Shown one piece after another: positions 59,259 through 64,000 of a DNA stretch of 64,000 nt (position 1 is its first letter; each line of letters begins with the position of its first letter). Both the position numbers and the translations under genes were made by a program. This DNA comes from Phialophora verrucosa. Lineage: Eukaryota; Ascomycota; Eurotiomycetes; Chaetothyriales; Herpotrichiellaceae. The stretch lies in assembly GCA_002099365.1 (NCBI GenBank), contig MSED01000013.1, forward strand, positions 2,294,001 through 2,358,000, read 5' to 3'. Under the pieces are notes generated by a model that was given only the letters and a program-made list of their open reading frames with translations, was not told where the DNA came from and did no database searches.

Positions 59259-62200
59259 TATATAATTATAGCGCTCTAGCCTCTTCCGTTAGTATTAATA
59301 ATAAATATAATTAAGCCGGCGTCTTCTTAATAGTCTAGATTAATTAATATAGGAGTTAAGGATAACACCTTCTTTAGCCCTTCTATATTCTTAATATATA
59401 TCTCTACTTAAATTTAAATAATATTCTTTTAAAGTAAATTATATAAAAGTTTTATTATTATTATAAAATATAGAATTTATATATAATAATATATATAAAT
59501 CTTAAGGAATTTATAAAGTTTTAGCTAATTTATTAAAGTTAACTATATTAAGATTTTATAAATCTTAAACTATTATAAATATCGCCCGTCTTAACTATAA
59601 ATATACTTAATTATCTTAATCCCTTATATATAGAGCTATAGCTTTTATTCGGCTATAGTAGTACTAATAAGCTTAAGATTAAGTAATACTATATCTAGAT
59701 TTATTAAATATTCTAATATATATAAGTATACCTAGGGAACTATCTCCTATTACTAATAGTCGCTCTTTAGTCCCTTTATATTAATATCGTCTAGAAATAG
59801 CCGAGTAGCCTTTAGTATCTATTCCTTTAAAATCTAGTTTATAATCTATATAAATTACGCTATAGAATTAGTTATACCTTATAGAAGTATTATATAATAA
59901 ATAAATTTAAGTAAAATATAAATACCTATTAAATCTTAACTTTCTTTTATAAGTTTAATCTAGTTATAACTTAAGAGTTAGTTTAATAAGAAGATTATTT
60001 ATATTTTATTAAACTTTTCCGCGAAGTTATTAGCTAAAGAAGATAGATTTATATCTTAAATTATTATTTAATTAATATTCTATACTATAATTACTAATTA
60101 ATACTCTTTAGGCTTCTTTTTTTTAACTAAGAAGAATAGGTTCCGGTATAATTTATATTTTAGCTTAAAGAGATTTAAGTTAATCTTTTCCTTTACTAAT
60201 ATAATTACTACTACCTTAAGTACTTTCGGAATAAAGAAGCTCTTTACTTACTATAGGATATATAGAATAGTTCTTATTACCTATAGAAGTACTACTTTAT
60301 AATAAATCCGTTTAATCTCTTTAAGGTCCTAAGCTAAAGCCCCTTTACGGTTATATAGGATCTCTATAAGGATCTCCTTTTTATTAAGCGTTAGATTTAG
60401 TTTAATAACTAATTTCTCTAGATATTTAGGCGTTAAGCGTTACCCCCGAGGAAATCTAGTAAGGCGAAGACTTATCTAATCCGAGAATATATATAGCCGG
60501 CCGTTATAAATAGCTATTATCTACTTTCGCGCCTTTACGCGCTAGTTTAAGAGCCTACTAGATATTAAACTATTTTAGAAATCTAAATTAATAGGTTTTA
60601 TCTTATTAGCCTTCTATTTATATAAGATATTAACTTAAGCTTCTAAAGATATCCTAGATTAATATTATTTATAATATTATTTATTCTTTAGATCTTATCT
60701 TATAGCTTATTTATTAAATAATCTTAAGGACTTTATTAATTACTAATTATCTTTAATATTAAAAGGTTAAACCTAAAAATATATTTTATTAAACTTATCG
60801 CTACTTAAATTATAAATATTTAAGATAAAGATTAAAGTATTATTCTTATCTATCTTAAAGTTAATTACTTATACTCTCCCTAAAATTTAATAAGCCCTTA
60901 CTAAAGCGAATATAGACCTTTTTATCTCTTTATATTCGTCTAGCCTTTTAAAATAGATATATATATAAGCTTAACTATTAACTTTATTATTATATTATTA
61001 TTAAGATCTAGAGCCGACTATATAAGAAGCTAGAGCCGCTTTCTATTAAAGCTATCTATTAAACTTATAATATATATATTATTATCTTTCTTCTAGACTA
61101 AGCCTTAGGTAGCCTTCTAAAATAGCCTACTTAAAATAAAGCGATATATTAGATTTATAATATTTATTATATAGATATTAATTAAGACTTTAATCTTAGC
61201 GATATCAACTACTAAATCTTTAATTATACCTATAAAATCTTCTTAGTCTCTATTAAATCCTATAGTATTATAAATAAACTTTATCTTCTATATAAGTTAA
61301 GATAATCCCCGGTCTTTAACTAAGCTTAATAATATTAAATTAATCTCTACTCCGGTATATAGTAATAAATCTTTATACTATCTCTATATCTTTACTAGTA
61401 AATAGAGGTAACTACTATAATATAGTTATAGATATATTAAATAGTCCTTATTAAAATTTATTTATACTATATTAACTTTTATAATAAGTCCTTCTTAAGT
61501 TTATACTATTTTAACTTATAAAGAATATATTTAATAAATTAGCTCTTACCTATCTTTATTATAATACTAATATTTATAAGAAAACTACTTATTATATACT
61601 TCTTTTATTAATAGTAACTCTTATAATTAAATAGTTACCTCTTAACTTAATAACTAGTTAATAATCCTCTTGATACTATTTAAATTTTATAAGAGTACCT
61701 TCTAGAGAGGCTTAAGACTAGGCGGTCTATACTATATCTCCTTTATAATATATAGGTACTATAGAACTTACTATAAGCGTATATACTTATTATTATCGCC
61801 TATCTTAGTATCTTCCGACCGCGGGTTATATATTCGGTTATCCTATATATTATATAGAGAGATTAGCGGCCTTTAATTAGTCGACTATTCTAGTGTAGGA
61901 ATATTATCTATAATATTATTAAAGATAATTTCTTTATTTAGTTTTACTTATCGCGTTATATAATATCGCTAACCGTCGATAATAAGCTTATAAATACTAG
62001 TTTAAAAATACTTCGCTTATATATATCCTTCTTACTATAGTACCGGTTACTTCCTAAGAGCGTTAATATAAATATTAATCTCCGATAGGTTAATATAAAT
62101 TCCTTTTAGCCTAACTAACTTTAGTATATATAAATTATCTTCCGAGTCTTTTAATATACTATAATCTAGCTTTAATCTAACCGCTCGAATAAAGTTTATC

Positions 62201-64000
62201 CTTATTATAAGCGGCTTTAAATCCTCTTTCTTTATCCCGTATAGCTATTTAAAAGAGATACTAGTATATTTATTAATCTTATATATAATTTATTCTAGAT
62301 ATTTAAGCTTTATCTCTTTCTATAGAATTTGTAGTACTAATAAGGGCTAATCTTAACTATAAAATCTCTTTAATATAATTTTATAATTTAAGTTAAGATA
62401 TAATATATTAGCGGCCTTTTAATATATTTACTATAGATCTTTATATAATATATAGCCTTATTAATTATAGAGAAAGTAGCCCCCTTTAGTAATATTTATA
62501 TTTGGCTTATATTAACTAAATTACCCTCTAGTATAGTATTATAAATTATCTCTAAACCTTACTGATCGTTCTTAAAAAGAAGATCCCTAAGAAAGCTAAA
62601 TCGCTTCCGGAGAAACTCCCCTTAAGGCTTTAATTAATTTATTTATAAAGTTAAGAGTAATTATATTATATATCTAGATTAGTAATATAAGCGCTTTTAT
62701 TAATCGAGTTAACTTATCTACTAATAATATAATATTTCTTAAAGTCGTAAGCTTTATTAATTATACTTATATATTATCTTTAGTCTTTATAGCTATATTA
62801 TCTATTTAGTCTTTTTAATATTTATCTTCTTAAACTTTCTCCTTCCGGAATATAAAAGGTTAAGTCTTCTTCTTATATACTAAATCCTAATATTCTTTAT
62901 TTAGTATACCCTATATAAACTTACTAATCTCGTTATTAACTTCCTATAAGTCTCTTACCTATTCTTAGCACTTCTAGAAGTTTAAGTTCTCTAGTTTTTT
63001 ATCTATTAAATTTTACTTCTTCTAAATCTTATCTATATATACCTTTAGTAGTCTAAAGAGAAAAAGATAATAATAAATATAGTTAATCTTAACTTTATTA
63101 TTAATTAAATACTTTATAATCTTATAGAACTAATAAAGATATAAATTAAAGTTTTAAAACTTATCGCGATAGCGTCTTAAGAATATATAAAGATAATATA
63201 TATTTATTATTTATTATATTTTATCTTAATCTTTATATTTATTTAAAACTCTTTCATTAAACTTTATTTAATTTATCTTATTATATTCTATAAGCTCTTT
63301 ATACTTCTCTTTCTTTATCTTTAATATAAAATATATAAATCTCTAAATATACTCTTTATTATTTATTATTTAATTATATCTATATAGCTCTTTAAACTTT
63401 TTAAAAAAGATAATTATATTCCTTCTATTAAAGTATAGTAAGTTATTACTCCTATCTAAGCTTTAAGGTATCTCTCTTATAGATATTATTATAAGAGGAG
63501 TATATACTAACGGTATTAAGATTTTTAGTATTCATAACCCTTATATAATATCGCTCGCCGCGATAAATAATATTATCTTTCTCTTTCTATTTAAGGCTCT
63601 AAATAAAGCTATCTTTAACCCCTTTTTTTATTAATTTAATAAAATAAAATAAATATAAGTTTTATCTTTTTATATAAAGTAATTTAAACTTTAAATATTT
63701 ATATATTTTATTATTTTTATATATATAAAAAATTATTTCTTTTAGTAATTAATAACTATTACTTTCTTAAATATTTATAAATAGTCTTAAAGGCCTCTAA
63801 AAGTCCCCTCTCTTAATTTAATCTTAGTAATTTCTATCGCTACTTATAATTATTCCTTTATATCCGACTATTAAATCTCTCTTTACTAAATTTAATTAAT
63901 ACTTTAATATTAACTCCTTATTAAGTAGATCTTCGGTCTTAAATAGCCTACTCTCTTTAAGAGCTTAAGGGGTATTAAGGTTAACTTTATTTCTCTCTTT

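Larger units (their letters stand above)
25960..64000. repeat. RIP-mutated transposon block (AT-rich, nested retroelements)
   Basis: From here to the window end the DNA is strongly AT-rich. Line after line contains no CA or TG dinucleotide, while CG remains (gcgc, cgcg, ccgg) and TA is very frequent. This is what C-to-T mutation at CpA on both strands leaves, as in RIP. No open frame of useful length remains apart from chance ones. Recognisable content is listed separately: Gypsy A copies 1-3, Gypsy B, solo LTRs, a MITE-like insert and a 198-bp LTR-like pair. Confidence 0.9.
55022..64000 (-). mobile_element. Gypsy A copy 3, left-truncated and running off the window
   Basis: From 55022 on the sequence follows the interior of copy 1 starting at about its position 28,960 and reaching about 37,220 at the window end, after subtracting two insertions. 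The reverse transcriptase relic is at about 59,840-60,150 on the minus strand. The 3' 2.4 kb and 3' LTR are missing. The copy is interrupted by a solo LTR (55865-56163) and a MITE-like element (58855-59258). It is more AT-rich than copies 1 and 2. Confidence 0.8.

Noticed and set aside
26000..64000. CRISPR-like or other regular arrays in the AT-rich block
   Set aside because: Repeats are long, few and LTR-type; there is no short repeat-spacer periodicity, and the organism is a fungus.

Overview
The window looks like a filamentous ascomycete (Pezizomycotina) chromosome. Genes are interrupted by short GT-AG introns of about 45-125 nt, some products carry mitochondrial presequences, and the right-hand 60% is a transposon graveyard with the signature of repeat-induced point mutation (RIP): very AT-rich, TpA everywhere, CpA and TpG almost absent, CpG kept, and most stops in old reading frames being TAG or TAA. 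The species cannot be named from the sequence.

Region 1 (about 850-25,960) is gene-bearing DNA of normal composition and reads as a metabolic gene cluster that is partly decayed. In order it holds: an NmrA-like NAD(P)-binding protein with no visible ATG; a thioesterase relic (-) fused head to head with a P450 relic (+); a small VOC/glyoxalase-fold protein (-); an unrecognised three-exon Cys-containing protein (-); a berberine-bridge-type FAD oxidase (-); a cysteine-hydrolase-fold protein without the catalytic Cys (+); a multi-exon alpha/beta hydrolase (+); a Baeyer-Villiger monooxygenase (+); a broken quinone-oxidoreductase-like dehydrogenase (-); branched-chain 2-oxoacid dehydrogenase E1 alpha (+) and E1 beta (-) placed tail to tail; a broken TRI12-type MFS transporter (-); and the 3' part of a second P450 (-) whose 5' part runs into the RIP-mutated transposon block.

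Region 2 (about 25,960-64,000) has no intact gene. The main component is one Ty3/Gypsy family (called A here), about 11.68 kb long with 299-bp LTRs and coding on the minus strand. It is present as two LTR-to-LTR copies (26,247-37,930 and 43,342-55,021) and a third, left-truncated copy running off the window end. Between copies 1 and 2 lies a second Gypsy family (B), also on the minus strand, with recognisable RT and integrase relics. Two solo A LTRs sit in other elements with 4-bp target duplications; the one at 41,291-41,589 has largely escaped RIP. A 404-bp MITE-like element with terminal inverted repeats and an 8-bp duplication sits in copy 3, and a pair of 198-bp LTR-like repeats flanks copy 1.

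Possible logic (inference): the Baeyer-Villiger monooxygenase and neighbouring esterase-type hydrolase form the usual ketone-to-ester-to-acid-plus-alcohol pair, the dehydrogenase could oxidise the alcohol, and the E1 pair could turn a branched 2-oxoacid into an acyl-CoA. Two P450s, the exporter, the thioesterase and the dehydrogenase are broken while the flavin enzymes and E1 subunits look intact, so any complete pathway has probably been lost or repurposed. Many frameshifts are single-base losses in homopolymers, so assembly error must be excluded before they are called pseudogenes; the nonsense codons do not have that explanation.
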